From Photobacterium profundum (GTDB lineage Bacteria > Pseudomonadota > Gammaproteobacteria > Enterobacterales > Vibrionaceae), in the NCBI RefSeq assembly GCF_003026285.1, contig NZ_PYOD01000009.1, positions 1 through 64,000 of the forward strand: a stretch of 64,000 bases of DNA. Direction: 5' to 3'. Positions 17,098 through 26,110 of this stretch are shown one piece after another (the stretch's first letter is position 1; every line of letters starts with the position of its first letter). A program made the translations under genes and the position numbers. Below the pieces are notes generated by a model. The model was given only the letters and a program-made list of their open reading frames with translations, did no database searches and was not told where the DNA came from.

Positions 17098-19629
17098 ATG
17101 ACGACTCAAATTCTAAATAAAGGTGTTTCACGCCGCCGCTTTTTATCTGGTCTGGTTACAGTCAGTGCAGCATCCGTTGTAGGGACAAGCTTACTTGCAC
17201 CACGTAAAGCAATGGCAGCAACCGATAGCAAGACCATGTTCACAGGCAATGTGCTGTCAGGCTCTCACTGGGGTGCATTCCGCGCTAAAGTTGTTGATGG
17301 TGTTTGGGTAGATACAGTTCCATTCGAGAAAGATTTACACCCTACTCCTATGATTAACGGTGTACGCGAGGTTGTTTACAACCCTGCCCGTGTTAAATAC
17401 CCAATGGTTCGTATTGATTGGCTAAAACATGGTTACAAATCTGACACTACGCAACGTGGTGATAATCGCTTTGTACGTGTGCCATGGAGTCAAGCGCTTG
17501 ATTTCTTCTACCACGAACTAGAACGTGTACAAAATAACTATGGCCCTAGCGCACTTTACGCAGGTCATACAGGTTGGCAGTCAGTCGGTAAGCTTCACTC
17601 TGCCGGCACTATGATGATGCGTGCTATTGGCCTACACGGTACTTACCTTGGCAAAATGGGTGACTACTCAACAGGTGCAGCACAGGTTATTCTTCCGTAC
17701 GTTGCTGGTGCAATGGAAGTATACGAACAGCAAACATCTTGGCCTTTGGTTCTTGAAAACTCAGACACAATTGTTATCTGGGGTTCAGATCCAATTAAAA
17801 ACCTTCAAGTAGGTTGGTTGGTTCCAGACCACAGCCCATATGCTTATTACCAAGAATTGGCTGAGAAAGTAAAGAACAAAGAAATCAAAGTAATTTACGT
17901 TGATCCTGTTCGTTCTGAAACTCAGAAGTTTGTCGGTGGCGAGCAAATCGCAGTTAACCCGCAAACCGATCTACCGTTGATGTTAGCTATCGCGCATACC
18001 TTGTATACCGAGAACTTATACAACAAAGATTTCATTGCTGATTACACAACTGGCTTCAAAAAGTTTGTCCCTTACCTAACAGGTGAGAGCGATGGTGTTG
18101 AAAAAACACCAGAGTGGGCTGAAAAAATCTGTGGTATTAAAGCAGATGAAATTCGTGCACTTGCTCGTCAAATGGCATCTGGTCGTACTCAGATCATTGG
18201 CGGTTGGTGTCTACAACGCATGCAACACGGCGAGCAATACGCGTGGATGCTTGTGGTAGTAGCTGCAATGCTGGGCCAAATCGGCTTGCCTGGTGGTGGG
18301 TTCGGTTTCGGTTGGCACTACAATGATGCTGGCTCTATCACGTCTAATGGCCCATTAATGTCTGGCTTTAGTGGTGTAACAGGCGTTGACCCTATCCACA
18401 ACGGTTCATACAAAGGTTACTCGAATTACATCCCAGTAGCTCGTTTCGTAGATTGTATCGAAAATCCAGGCAAAACAATCCAGTGGAATGGTCACGATGT
18501 TACATTCCCTGAAATGAAGATGGCTATCTTCTGTGGCAACAACCCGTTCCACCACCATCAAGATCGTAACAAAATGATCAAAGCATGGCGCAAACTGGAA
18601 ACGGTTGTATCAGTAGAGCACCAATGGACAGCAACTTGTCGTTTTGCAGATATCGTTTTACCTGCAACAACAACGCATGAACGTCATGACATTGAACAAT
18701 ATGGTAACCACTCAAACGCAGGTATTATTGCCCTACCTAAAGTTGTTGAGCCTATGTTCGAAGCAAAAGATGACTTCGATATTTTTCGTGAACTATGTCG
18801 CCGCTTTGATCGTGAAGAAGCATTCACCGGTGGTAAGACACAAATGGAATGGATTGAAGAAATCTATAACGGTGCTCGTTTACAAGGCCGTGGTCTTGGT
18901 GTTCGTATGCCTAACTTCAAGAAGTTCTGGGATGAAGAAGGTTTCATTGAGTTTCCTGAAGGTGCTGAATGGGTACGCCACGAATCATTCCGTAAAGAAC
19001 CGGATCTAGAGCCTCTAGGTACCGCTTCTGGTCTGATTGAGATCTATTGTAAAACAATTGCAGATATGGGTTACGACGACTGTCAGGGTCACCCAATGTG
19101 GTTTGAAAAGAATGAGCGTAGCCACGGTGGTCCTCAGTCAAACAAGTTCCCACTGAACATGCAAAGCACGCACCCTAACCACCGTTTACACTCACAGCTA
19201 TGTTCATCGACAGAGCTTCGTGCAAGTTATTCAGTTGCGGATCGTGAACCTGTTTACATCAGTGCTGTCGACGCAAAAGCACGCGGCATTCAATCTGGTG
19301 ATGTTGTTCGTGTATTCAACGACCGTGGTGAAGTACTAGCAGGCGCAGTAGTGACTGAAGACTTCAAATCGGGTGTTTGTCGTATTCACGAAGGCGCATG
19401 GTATAGCCCACTTGAAGGCGGTAAACCTGGCACAATCTGTACATATGGCGATCCAAACGTTCTGACTCAAGATGTTGGCTCATCAAAGCTTGCACAGGCA
19501 ACAACAGCGGCATCGGCTCAAGTAGATATCGAAAAATACACTGGAAATCTTCCAGCGGTAACAGGCTTTAATGGTCCTGTAGAAGTCACTGATATTAACC
19601 CTCTATTCCCAGCAATGGATTTAGAGTAA
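17098..19629 (+). CDS. torA: Periplasmic trimethylamine-N-oxide reductase TorA
   Basis: An 843-residue molybdopterin (bis-MGD) enzyme reducing TMAO to trimethylamine in anaerobic respiration. A Tat signal with SRRRFLSG (residues 11-18) and a hydrophobic stretch ends near KAMA-ATDS, fitting export of the folded, cofactor-loaded enzyme. The molybdenum-binding region GDYSTGAAQ places a serine at residue 191, the ligand type of the DMSO-reductase family. The C-terminal molydopterin-binding domain (SGDVVRVFNDRGEV) is complete. AAGGAT at 17085-17090 supports the start at 17098. It follows torC by 70 nt. Confidence 0.95.
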   Translation: MTTQILNKGVSRRRFLSGLVTVSAASVVGTSLLAPRKAMAATDSKTMFTGNVLSGSHWGAFRAKVVDGVWVDTVPFEKDLHPTPMINGVREVVYNPARVKYPMVRIDWLKHGYKSDTTQRGDNRFVRVPWSQALDFFYHELERVQNNYGPSALYAGHTGWQSVGKLHSAGTMMMRAIGLHGTYLGKMGDYSTGAAQVILPYVAGAMEVYEQQTSWPLVLENSDTIVIWGSDPIKNLQVGWLVPDHSPYAYYQELAEKVKNKEIKVIYVDPVRSETQKFVGGEQIAVNPQTDLPLMLAIAHTLYTENLYNKDFIADYTTGFKKFVPYLTGESDGVEKTPEWAEKICGIKADEIRALARQMASGRTQIIGGWCLQRMQHGEQYAWMLVVVAAMLGQIGLPGGGFGFGWHYNDAGSITSNGPLMSGFSGVTGVDPIHNGSYKGYSNYIPVARFVDCIENPGKTIQWNGHDVTFPEMKMAIFCGNNPFHHHQDRNKMIKAWRKLETVVSVEHQWTATCRFADIVLPATTTHERHDIEQYGNHSNAGIIALPKVVEPMFEAKDDFDIFRELCRRFDREEAFTGGKTQMEWIEEIYNGARLQGRGLGVRMPNFKKFWDEEGFIEFPEGAEWVRHESFRKEPDLEPLGTASGLIEIYCKTIADMGYDDCQGHPMWFEKNERSHGGPQSNKFPLNMQSTHPNHRLHSQLCSSTELRASYSVADREPVYISAVDAKARGIQSGDVVRVFNDRGEVLAGAVVTEDFKSGVCRIHEGAWYSPLEGGKPGTICTYGDPNVLTQDVGSSKLAQATTAASAQVDIEKYTGNLPAVTGFNGPVEVTDINPLFPAMDLE

Positions 19630-19720
19630 TCCCTATACGTTAAGATATTAACGCTACCGGAAAAACAATAAGCAACCAAGCGAATACTTGATGTGCGCAT
19701 TGTTTTAGTGAACGGAATGA

Positions 19721-19745
19721 TAGCCGCCTTAAATATAGGCGGCTA
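19721..19745 (+). other. Hairpin between torA and torD
   Basis: A perfect 8-bp stem TAGCCGCC/GGCGGCTA with a 9-nt loop, without a T-run. It may attenuate or stabilise mRNA between torCA and torD. Confidence 0.5.
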
Positions 19746-19878
19746 ATCAAAAATAATAAAAAGATAGGCGATCTTACGCAATAACATCGTCTTTCTTTAA
19801 ACAAAATAAAACCTATTCACATATAATCATTACAAATCTATGTTTTATGTGAATATGTTTTAAGTGTCTGGAGTGACC

Positions 19879-20529
19879 ATGCAAGAATTTATTGCTTTCA
19901 ACGAACAACGTGCTGAAATTTACTGGTGGATGTCTTCACTTTTGGCTCGCGAGTTGACGAATGAAGATTTAACCGAATACCACGGTGACGAAATGTTCAC
20001 TTTCTTGTCTGGTTTAGGCATAACACCTGAGCTTAAAGAACCTGTTGAAGCATTTCGCAATGCAATCAACACGCTAAAAACACGAGAAGATGCACAGCTT
20101 GAATTAGCGGCAGATTTCTGTGGCCTATTTCTGAGCACACCTAAATCAGGCGCACTACCTTATGCATCAATATATGTTGGTGAATCTGGTTTATTGAACG
20201 ATAAGCCTGCTCAAGACATGAATGCATTAATGGAAGAATACGGCATTGCACAACGTAAAGAATTCAACGAACCAGCTGATCATATTGCTGTAGAGTTAGA
20301 CTTTATGGGCAATCTTATCATTCAAGCAAACCATGAGTTGAATGAAGAAAAACGTGAAGCATTGATGCAAGCGCAACTCGCCTTCGTTAATGGCATGCTA
20401 TTGAACTGGATTCCTGCATTTGCCCAATCGTGTAAAGCACGTGATGACTTCGGGTTTTATACTGCATCTGTTAACTTACTTGTTGCTTTCTGCCAACTCG
20501 ACGCTACTTTCCTGTTAGGGGAAGAATAG
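19879..20529 (+). CDS. torD: TorA-specific chaperone TorD
   Basis: A 216-residue all-helical cytoplasmic chaperone of the TorD/DmsD/NarJ family, which binds the TorA signal peptide and aids cofactor insertion. Typical motifs: AEIYWWMSSLLARELT at the start, ADFCGLFLSTPKSGALPYASIY in the middle, and EPADHIAVELDFM in the second half. The ATG at 19879 has CTGGAG before it; a GTG at 19864 would add five residues. It lies 249 nt after torA with a hairpin between, wider than in E. coli, so it may also have its own promoter. Confidence 0.93.
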   Translation: MQEFIAFNEQRAEIYWWMSSLLARELTNEDLTEYHGDEMFTFLSGLGITPELKEPVEAFRNAINTLKTREDAQLELAADFCGLFLSTPKSGALPYASIYVGESGLLNDKPAQDMNALMEEYGIAQRKEFNEPADHIAVELDFMGNLIIQANHELNEEKREALMQAQLAFVNGMLLNWIPAFAQSCKARDDFGFYTASVNLLVAFCQLDATFLLGEE

Positions 20530-20828
20530 AACCAAATTCTATAATAACCAGTATGCATTCATGTTGGTACCTACATGATAATGCTACTGATGCACTATCT
20601 CTTTGCCGGTATTGAATACCGGCTTTTTTATACCCAAAATTCAAAAATACGCTCACCGTACTCGCAAGATATTGAAGAATAAAGCGTTCAAATCAAACGC
20701 TGATATGCGTTGATATAACGACCTGAAGAGTGTTCAGCTTTTAAACAGCCTTCATGACAATCTTCTGACATAACTCCCCCTTCCGACATTTAACGTATAC
20801 CCCATACTAAATAACAAGAGATATAAAC
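20530..20828. other. Intergenic region after torD
   Basis: About 300 nt with the torD terminator at 20605 and then no recognisable feature except the AACAAGAGATATA leader of the next gene. Confidence 0.5.
20605..20629 (+). terminator. Terminator after torD
   Basis: Perfect 8-bp stem GCCGGTAT/ATACCGGC with a 3-nt loop, followed by six T. Confidence 0.93.
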
Positions 20829-21386
20829 ATGTCTAGAATTACGGTAAAAGAACCTCTATTTAAATCCTTATTTGCAAAACTGCTTCTATCTTTTTCTATA
20901 CTTGGCTTTATCGCAAGTGTGCAAGTAAATGCGAGTGAAGTAATGGCATCACCTGCTGTTGAGCAGCAAAAGCTGGCTAATCGTATTGGCATCATTCAAC
21001 AAGAGTTAGCTGATATAAGAACGCAAACTATGCAATCAAACCCAGCTCTTGTTGAGCAAGTAAAAACATTCGAAGCAACGTTTGAGAAGAAAGCGAAAGA
21101 AGTCAATTATCAACCAGAAGCTTTCCTTAAAACTGCACAAGAAATCCAGCAACAAGTAAGAGATGAAAATACGACAGATGAAAAACGTGCAGAGCTAATA
21201 AAATCATTCGCCAAAGAAAAACAAGCATTAGCTAAACAACGTGAATCTATCATGGCAGATCCTGAGCTTAGTAAACTAGAAATCGCACTACAGAAAGATA
21301 CGATCTCTGCAATGAAAAAGCAGGATCCAAAAACAGAGACTCTCTTAAAAGAGCTCGACACTTTATTTACCCAATTTAGAAGCTAA
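20829..21386 (+). CDS. Hypothetical periplasmic coiled-coil protein (185 residues)
   Basis: A signal peptide (hydrophobic 15-35, ending near VNASE) precedes an almost wholly helical, lysine- and glutamate-rich chain (QQELADIRTQTMQ, EKKAKEVN, QEIQQQVRDEN, KEKQALAKQRESI) with heptad character. No cysteine or lipobox is present. Size and composition recall periplasmic chaperone-like or spacer proteins, but I do not recognise it. Flanked by terminators on both sides, it is a single-gene unit. Confidence 0.65.
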   Translation: MSRITVKEPLFKSLFAKLLLSFSILGFIASVQVNASEVMASPAVEQQKLANRIGIIQQELADIRTQTMQSNPALVEQVKTFEATFEKKAKEVNYQPEAFLKTAQEIQQQVRDENTTDEKRAELIKSFAKEKQALAKQRESIMADPELSKLEIALQKDTISAMKKQDPKTETLLKELDTLFTQFRS

Positions 21387-21439
21387 GTCGACAAGCTAGA
21401 CTAGTTCCCCCCTAGTTTAGCGAGGAAGCGAGCAATAAA

Positions 21440-21487
21440 AAAACCTGTGGCAAGTCTGAGTAACTCATCAGACTTGCCACAGGTTTT
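21440..21487. terminator. Long bidirectional terminator
   Basis: A perfect 20-bp stem (21440-21459 with 21468-21487, 8-nt loop), with A-rich left and T-rich right ends, between the convergent genes ending at 21386 and 21514. Confidence 0.93.
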
Positions 21488-21513
21488 CTAGTTCTAACTA
21501 AATATTTGGGCTA

Positions 21514-21903
21514 TTACATTTCTACAGCTTGGTTTACGCTAAGCTGCTTCATACCTTTTACTATCTTCGCAAACCAAGCCACAATCGCTGCTAAGGCAAT
21601 AGCTGCACCAATAAATGGCAGTATATTCAGTACTGTATGAAGTACATTACTATGAACCCAATACTCAGCCCCCGCTACCATACCCGTTATAGTCGCCGCC
21701 GTTACACCCAAAACAACAAAAAATGTGAAGAACAAAAAGAAGCTTCGAATAATGGTGTAATAATGGCTGTAAGCCACTTCATCAGTACCTTTATTCAACT
21801 GATAGCCAGAATAAATAATGGCAACAATACCAGAGGTTAGTAATGTGAAAGGTGTTAAGAAGCTTGCGATATAGGCAAACCATAAACCGTTTTTATTAGC
21901 CAT
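21514..21903 (-). CDS. Small integral membrane protein of unknown function (129 residues)
   Basis: Three to four hydrophobic helices (AYIASFLTPFTLLTSGIVAI, SFFLFFTFFVVLGVTAA, ILPFIGAAIALAAIVAWF) with a short basic tail. The order and size recall small DUF4870-type membrane proteins, but I am not certain of any family. It lies downstream of hutZ on the same strand with a terminator between, so it is probably independent. Confidence 0.65.
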   Translation of the reverse strand: MANKNGLWFAYIASFLTPFTLLTSGIVAIIYSGYQLNKGTDEVAYSHYYTIIRSFFLFFTFFVVLGVTAATITGMVAGAEYWVHSNVLHTVLNILPFIGAAIALAAIVAWFAKIVKGMKQLSVNQAVEM

Positions 21904-22048
21904 AATATTGATCCGATATAAGCGTAAAGGTTGATGTAATTATCACACTTATTTGGGAGACATCAAGTTTCTCATTGTTATCTGATGATCATGATCAAGC
22001 GTTTAAAAAACCTGTCTGTGATTATCCGCAATAACACCCTAAACAAAC

Positions 22049-22077
22049 AAAGGCCTGAACCTAGGTTCAAGCCTTTT
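22049..22077 (-). terminator. Terminator of the hutWXZ operon
   Basis: AAAGGCCTGAAC/GTTCAAGCCTTT, one mismatch, loop CTAG; on the minus strand it is followed by TTGTTTGTTT. It lies about 70 nt past the hutZ stop. Confidence 0.7.
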
Positions 22078-22145
22078 GCTTATTAACTGTACCAACTCAC
22101 CGTACTTTTAAGCGTACTTCACTTATGCCCAAGCGTGGATATACA

Positions 22146-22703
22146 TTATAACTCTTCTGTTGGCGCTGTTACTTCACTACCATCTTTAACACGCTTATGA
22201 CCTTCTGTTAGATGCACAAAATCAACCAGGTCATCACTGCTTACTTGGAATGCTTTACCAAAGCCTTTTACAAATAAGCCTTGAGTGGGTTCAAGACGGA
22301 ACATTTTAAAATCTTCCAATCCACTTAAACCATCAACAATTTCGCCAAAACGATCTTTAAGACCCACTACGGCTTCTTGCCAACGTGCTGTTTCACGCTC
22401 TACAATCACAACGTTTGCTTCAAAAGTTAAGCGTTTACGGGCATAAATTGTTTTCGATGACGCTTCATCTTCAATCATCATTAAAGATACTTTTGGATTT
22501 TCAAGCAAGTTACGTGCGTGCTTCGCAATTTGGCTAATCAACACATAATAACCATCATCTAATAATGCAAACGGGGCATAACTCACGTTCGGGTTACCAT
22601 TCGCATCAACTGTCGCGAGCTGAATAGTTTGGCACGATTCACGAAATTCTTTGATTTCTGGACCTAAACGGTTTTGAAGGCGTTCTTGTTTTACCTGACT
22701 CAT
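22146..22703 (-). CDS. hutZ: Haem utilisation protein HutZ
   Basis: A 185-residue split-barrel flavoprotein-fold enzyme that degrades haem to release iron in the cytoplasm. It has the pyridoxamine-oxidase-like core (IQLATVDANGNPNVSYAPFA) and the C-terminal HLTEGH. In V. cholerae HutZ the haem ligand is His170, which works with Asp132; here the equivalents are His169 and Asp131, with the same spacing of 38, so the site appears intact. It is last in the hutW-hutX-hutZ operon, 119 nt after hutX. Confidence 0.95.
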   Translation of the reverse strand: MSQVKQERLQNRLGPEIKEFRESCQTIQLATVDANGNPNVSYAPFALLDDGYYVLISQIAKHARNLLENPKVSLMMIEDEASSKTIYARKRLTFEANVVIVERETARWQEAVVGLKDRFGEIVDGLSGLEDFKMFRLEPTQGLFVKGFGKAFQVSSDDLVDFVHLTEGHKRVKDGSEVTAPTEEL

Positions 22704-22822
22704 TTTTACTTTCTCCGTTTATACCTGTTTAGTCGGTATTTTGAGGTGATTTCTTTATATGATGACAATGCTTATAACTGTTGTTTATAAGTACTGTTTA
22801 TAATCATTATTGATAAGCTTTT

Positions 22823-23341
22823 TTATAAATACTGGGTTTTAAGTTGTTGGAATTTTTCAATTTGCTCTGGGAATAACTTACGCTGCTTATCGCGTCCTAA
22901 ATATACTTTAAACACACACTCGCCCGTTTTAGCAAAGAAGCCAATAAAGTAACTTTCTTGCCCCATAAATGTTTTGCTTACTAAGCCAATCTTAGACATG
23001 AGATCTAAACGCAAATGACCGTGCAGTTCGCCGTCTTTACCCATCAAGTTATAATAACCACGCGCTTCCTTGCCTTTAGGAAATGGTGCCTTCACCTCAA
23101 AAATTGAACCCATTGAATGCACAATTGCTGTAACAGGGCCCCATGAAGGTAAATCTTCTAGAATGCTTTTCGCGAACTCACCAGACAATGTCACTACTAA
23201 CTCATCAGGAAAAGCGAATACAACTTCTCCTTCGGTAACTTCTAATTTTTCGGCAATCGCACCAGCATGTAACTTAGGGTCTTCAGCTAATAATGCGGCT
23301 ACTTTTTCTTTCATTGTTTCTAGTGAGTATGTTGAAAACAC
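22823..23341 (-). CDS. hutX: Haem carrier protein HutX
   Basis: A 172-residue cytosolic haem-binding protein of the HutX/ChuX/HuvX family, which hands haem to HutZ. The family core is visible: VTAIVHSMGSIFEVKAPFP and GYYNLMGKDGELHGHLRLD, followed by ESYFIGFFAKTGECVFKVYL. It lies between hutW and hutZ, as in Vibrio cholerae, which supports the call. No signal peptide is present, consistent with a cytosolic role. Confidence 0.95.
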   Translation of the reverse strand: MFSTYSLETMKEKVAALLAEDPKLHAGAIAEKLEVTEGEVVFAFPDELVVTLSGEFAKSILEDLPSWGPVTAIVHSMGSIFEVKAPFPKGKEARGYYNLMGKDGELHGHLRLDLMSKIGLVSKTFMGQESYFIGFFAKTGECVFKVYLGRDKQRKLFPEQIEKFQQLKTQYL

Positions 23342-23412
23342 GGTGTTTCTCCATATTTATAAATGCGTTAATTTACTTTTTAATTTTTATCTATAAAGGT
23401 GCTAGATGCGCT

Positions 23413-24840
23413 TCATGCCGCCGCTTGCACGGGTAAAAACTGCTGTAATACTTCAATCATTGCCTGAGCCAACGACACCGACCAGAATTGTCCTGCTAAC
23501 GTTAGCGATAAATACTCATTATCGACATCGACCAGCCCATGACTTTCCCACTTTTTAAACAAGGGTAAACAGTAGTCATACACATCAATATTCATATATA
23601 TTGCTGAAGTCTGGTTTACCATCACTTGCTGTGCAAGAGCCTTTCTAAGTAACGATGCAGACAGTACCCCGCGATCAAAACTTGCTTTAATTTCTGCGTG
23701 TAGTGCAGCTAAAGGTGCAGACTTGGTCATCATCATTAAAGGCATCTCACCTTTACTTACAGACGCCATATACGTGTCTAAGTTCCGGTGTTGCATGAAA
23801 CCATAACCACTAACATTGCCACCCGCCCCTGCACCTAAAGGTAATACCTCTGCAGAGGTTTTAGCTAAGCTATTGTAAACACTACGTTCACGGTTATCTC
23901 TTGCCCAGTGATTCACACTCAAACGGCGCATATGGTGTTTGGCCATAAAATTCACGCCATTTTCAAACATCGTCGCTTTTGTGGGGGTATCTGCTGGCTC
24001 GGGTAATCGACCATTCTCCACCAGCCCCTTCATCGGTGTACCACCCATTTCGATAAGTTGATACAGATCGACACCATGCGCACCACTGTCTAAAAAGTCC
24101 TTTAGATCTTGTTGCCACACCGTTAAGTCTTGGTACGGCAACCCATACAATAGATCGATAACAATAGGTGCTGATTCGCTCGAACTAAGCGCTTGAATTC
24201 TCTCTAATACCACGTCTTTATCATCTAAACGCTTTGCTTTACGTCGAACTTGCGTATCGAAGCTTTGCACACCAAATGAAAAGCGATTGAAGCCACCTTC
24301 TAATGCTGAATCAAACATTTCATCAGTAAAACGATTAATTCGCCCTTCCAACGTTAGTTCACAATCTGTTGTTAATGGGAAATGTTGGCGAATCATTTGT
24401 CCCAAACGCTTAATTTGCGCAGCCGTTAAATCTGTTGGGGTACCACCACCAATATATACCGCATGAAATGGTGCAGCTTGTGTCCAGGCTTGACCTGCTT
24501 TCAGTTCAAGCTCGACCATCAACGCAGCAAAATAATCATCAATTAAACTTTGGCTCGATGCGTATTGAAAAAAATTACAATACGTACAACGCACACGACA
24601 AAAAGGAATATGAACGTATAAACAACGCTTCCCCGACTGTCTTGGTACCGTACTTAAAATTGCTTGCGCTATAGGCTGCTGTTCGCTCTCTGCAACCATT
24701 GATGTCATGCCACCAGCATGCGCTGACCGTTTTTGACGGAATGCAAACCTCAGTGGATCGGGTGTATTTTCCCCGACAATATCAACACTCATGCTTTCAA
24801 CATGTATTTTATCAATACTCGGCAATTGTTCTTTATTCAT
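23413..24840 (-). CDS. hutW: Radical SAM haem-degradation protein HutW
   Basis: A 475-residue HemN-like radical SAM protein. The cluster motif is CRVRCTYC (Cys81, 85, 88; CxxxCxxC), preceded by YVHIPF; GGGTPTDL is the SAM-binding glycine motif. Its relative ChuW opens the haem ring anaerobically by radical methyl transfer. The protein therefore complements the HutZ route. It is first in hutWXZ and divergent from tonB, with Fur-like sites in the shared gap. Confidence 0.94.
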   Translation of the reverse strand: MNKEQLPSIDKIHVESMSVDIVGENTPDPLRFAFRQKRSAHAGGMTSMVAESEQQPIAQAILSTVPRQSGKRCLYVHIPFCRVRCTYCNFFQYASSQSLIDDYFAALMVELELKAGQAWTQAAPFHAVYIGGGTPTDLTAAQIKRLGQMIRQHFPLTTDCELTLEGRINRFTDEMFDSALEGGFNRFSFGVQSFDTQVRRKAKRLDDKDVVLERIQALSSSESAPIVIDLLYGLPYQDLTVWQQDLKDFLDSGAHGVDLYQLIEMGGTPMKGLVENGRLPEPADTPTKATMFENGVNFMAKHHMRRLSVNHWARDNRERSVYNSLAKTSAEVLPLGAGAGGNVSGYGFMQHRNLDTYMASVSKGEMPLMMMTKSAPLAALHAEIKASFDRGVLSASLLRKALAQQVMVNQTSAIYMNIDVYDYCLPLFKKWESHGLVDVDNEYLSLTLAGQFWSVSLAQAMIEVLQQFLPVQAAA

Positions 24841-25327
24841 AGATTAATGTGCTGGTTTAACCAGCCACTCCTCGTGTCGGTACTCTTCACCAAAAATAGT
24901 GTGAGTTAAGTAATAAGGTGAGCACTTACCACTTAGCTAATGAGTCAACTTCAACGCTGTTTACTTTCTATATGCATACTTTCTTATTAACTGACGATAC
25001 ATATGCATTTATGTCATTTACTCAAACAAGCAATCACCCAATGGATACATTAATGTCAATGCATTCATATTAGAAATTACATCAAGTAAATTATTGAATT
25101 TAATGCTTTTATATCAAAATACACAATAATCAAATGATAATCAGTCTTATTTGATAGGCATCATATTCAGCATCAAATGAGATTGCAAATGATAATTGAT
25201 ATTATTCGCTTTTAGTGGATAATAAGACTCATTCTTGATAACATGTTTATCTCAATATCGTTATGAACCCTAATTCCAATGCCTTGTGCGTTTGTGGAAA
25301 TATCAAATTTTCGAGCAGGTGATCTTT
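24841..25327. other. Divergent hutW/tonB control region
   Basis: A 487-nt gene-free gap, very AT-rich, that must contain both promoters. Two Fur-like sites are listed separately. No other element is recognised. Confidence 0.6.
25133..25206. promoter_or_regulatory. Two candidate Fur boxes
   Basis: Two segments share AAATGATAAT: the first (about 25130-25151) and the second (25185-25206). Each matches 13 of 19 positions of GATAATGATAATCATTATC by hand alignment. The pair lies about 300-350 nt upstream of hutW and 120-190 nt upstream of tonB, as expected for iron-repressed haem uptake genes. Confidence 0.6.
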
Positions 25328-26107
25328 GTGAATACCAAGCGATACGTCATTGCGGGTGCTACATCCATTATTTTCCATGGCATCTTGCTTTCTGCGATCC
25401 CAAACAAAAATGCGATGGCAATGCCTGTTGGTGCTGAATCTGTGCGTGTATCTCTCAATTTGGTTTCAGTACCTCAAGTTGCTTCTTCGCAACCGATAGC
25501 TGAACCAGTCAAGCAAGACGTTATTCAACAAGCGGTACAAAAGGCACCACCTAAAAAGGTAATTGACCCCGTAGAAACGAAAACAAAAAAGCTGGTGAAA
25601 AAATCGGACAACAAACCGAAAGTAATTAAAGAAGTGAAACCTAAAAATCCCCCTAAAGAAAAGACCACACCGAAGAAAGTGGTTAAAAAGACGACCCCAA
25701 AGAAAAAAACACAAACAAAAGAGGTTAAACAAACACCCGCTAAGATCATGGATAAACCAACTCCAAACGTTGCAAAAACAGAACAGCAGGCAACAAAAAG
25801 TGAAGTATCGTCTGGGGCTAATTCGCCAGCGTTGATATCAAAACCAACATTTGCAACACGTCCTAGCCCTGTGAAATATCCTCGTTTAGCTAAACGCCGC
25901 GGTGTTCAAGGGGAAGTTATGGTTGAGGTATGGATAGATCAAACAGGCCGTCAAATTAAACAAACATTGCTCGCCTCTTCAGGCACAAACATGCTGGATA
26001 AAGCGGCATTAGAGGCTATCAAAAAATGGCAATTCTCTTCACATATCGTCGATGGACAAGCAATTGCCCACCGTGTACAGATTCCTGTTCGTTTTCAGTT
26101 GGATTAA
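25328..26107 (+). CDS. tonB: TonB energy-transducing protein (TonB1 type)
   Basis: A 259-residue periplasm-spanning protein anchored by one N-terminal helix (AGATSIIFHGILLSAI), with a long Lys/Pro-rich linker (residues about 70-160) and a C-terminal TonB domain (YPRLAKRRGVQGEVMVEVWI, ending IPVRFQLD). It couples the proton motive force via ExbBD to outer-membrane haem and siderophore receptors. I choose the GTG at 25328: the GCAGGTGATC before it gives a ribosome site and the product begins NTKRYVIAG, as in vibrio TonB1. A GTG at 25286 is an alternative. First gene of tonB-exbB-exbD-hutBCD. Confidence 0.93.
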   Translation: MNTKRYVIAGATSIIFHGILLSAIPNKNAMAMPVGAESVRVSLNLVSVPQVASSQPIAEPVKQDVIQQAVQKAPPKKVIDPVETKTKKLVKKSDNKPKVIKEVKPKNPPKEKTTPKKVVKKTTPKKKTQTKEVKQTPAKIMDKPTPNVAKTEQQATKSEVSSGANSPALISKPTFATRPSPVKYPRLAKRRGVQGEVMVEVWIDQTGRQIKQTLLASSGTNMLDKAALEAIKKWQFSSHIVDGQAIAHRVQIPVRFQLD

Positions 26108-26110
26108 ATA

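Noticed and set aside
25466..25749. Phe-rich minus-strand frames over the tonB linker
   Set aside because: They are the antisense of the Lys/Pro-rich TonB linker and have no independent support.
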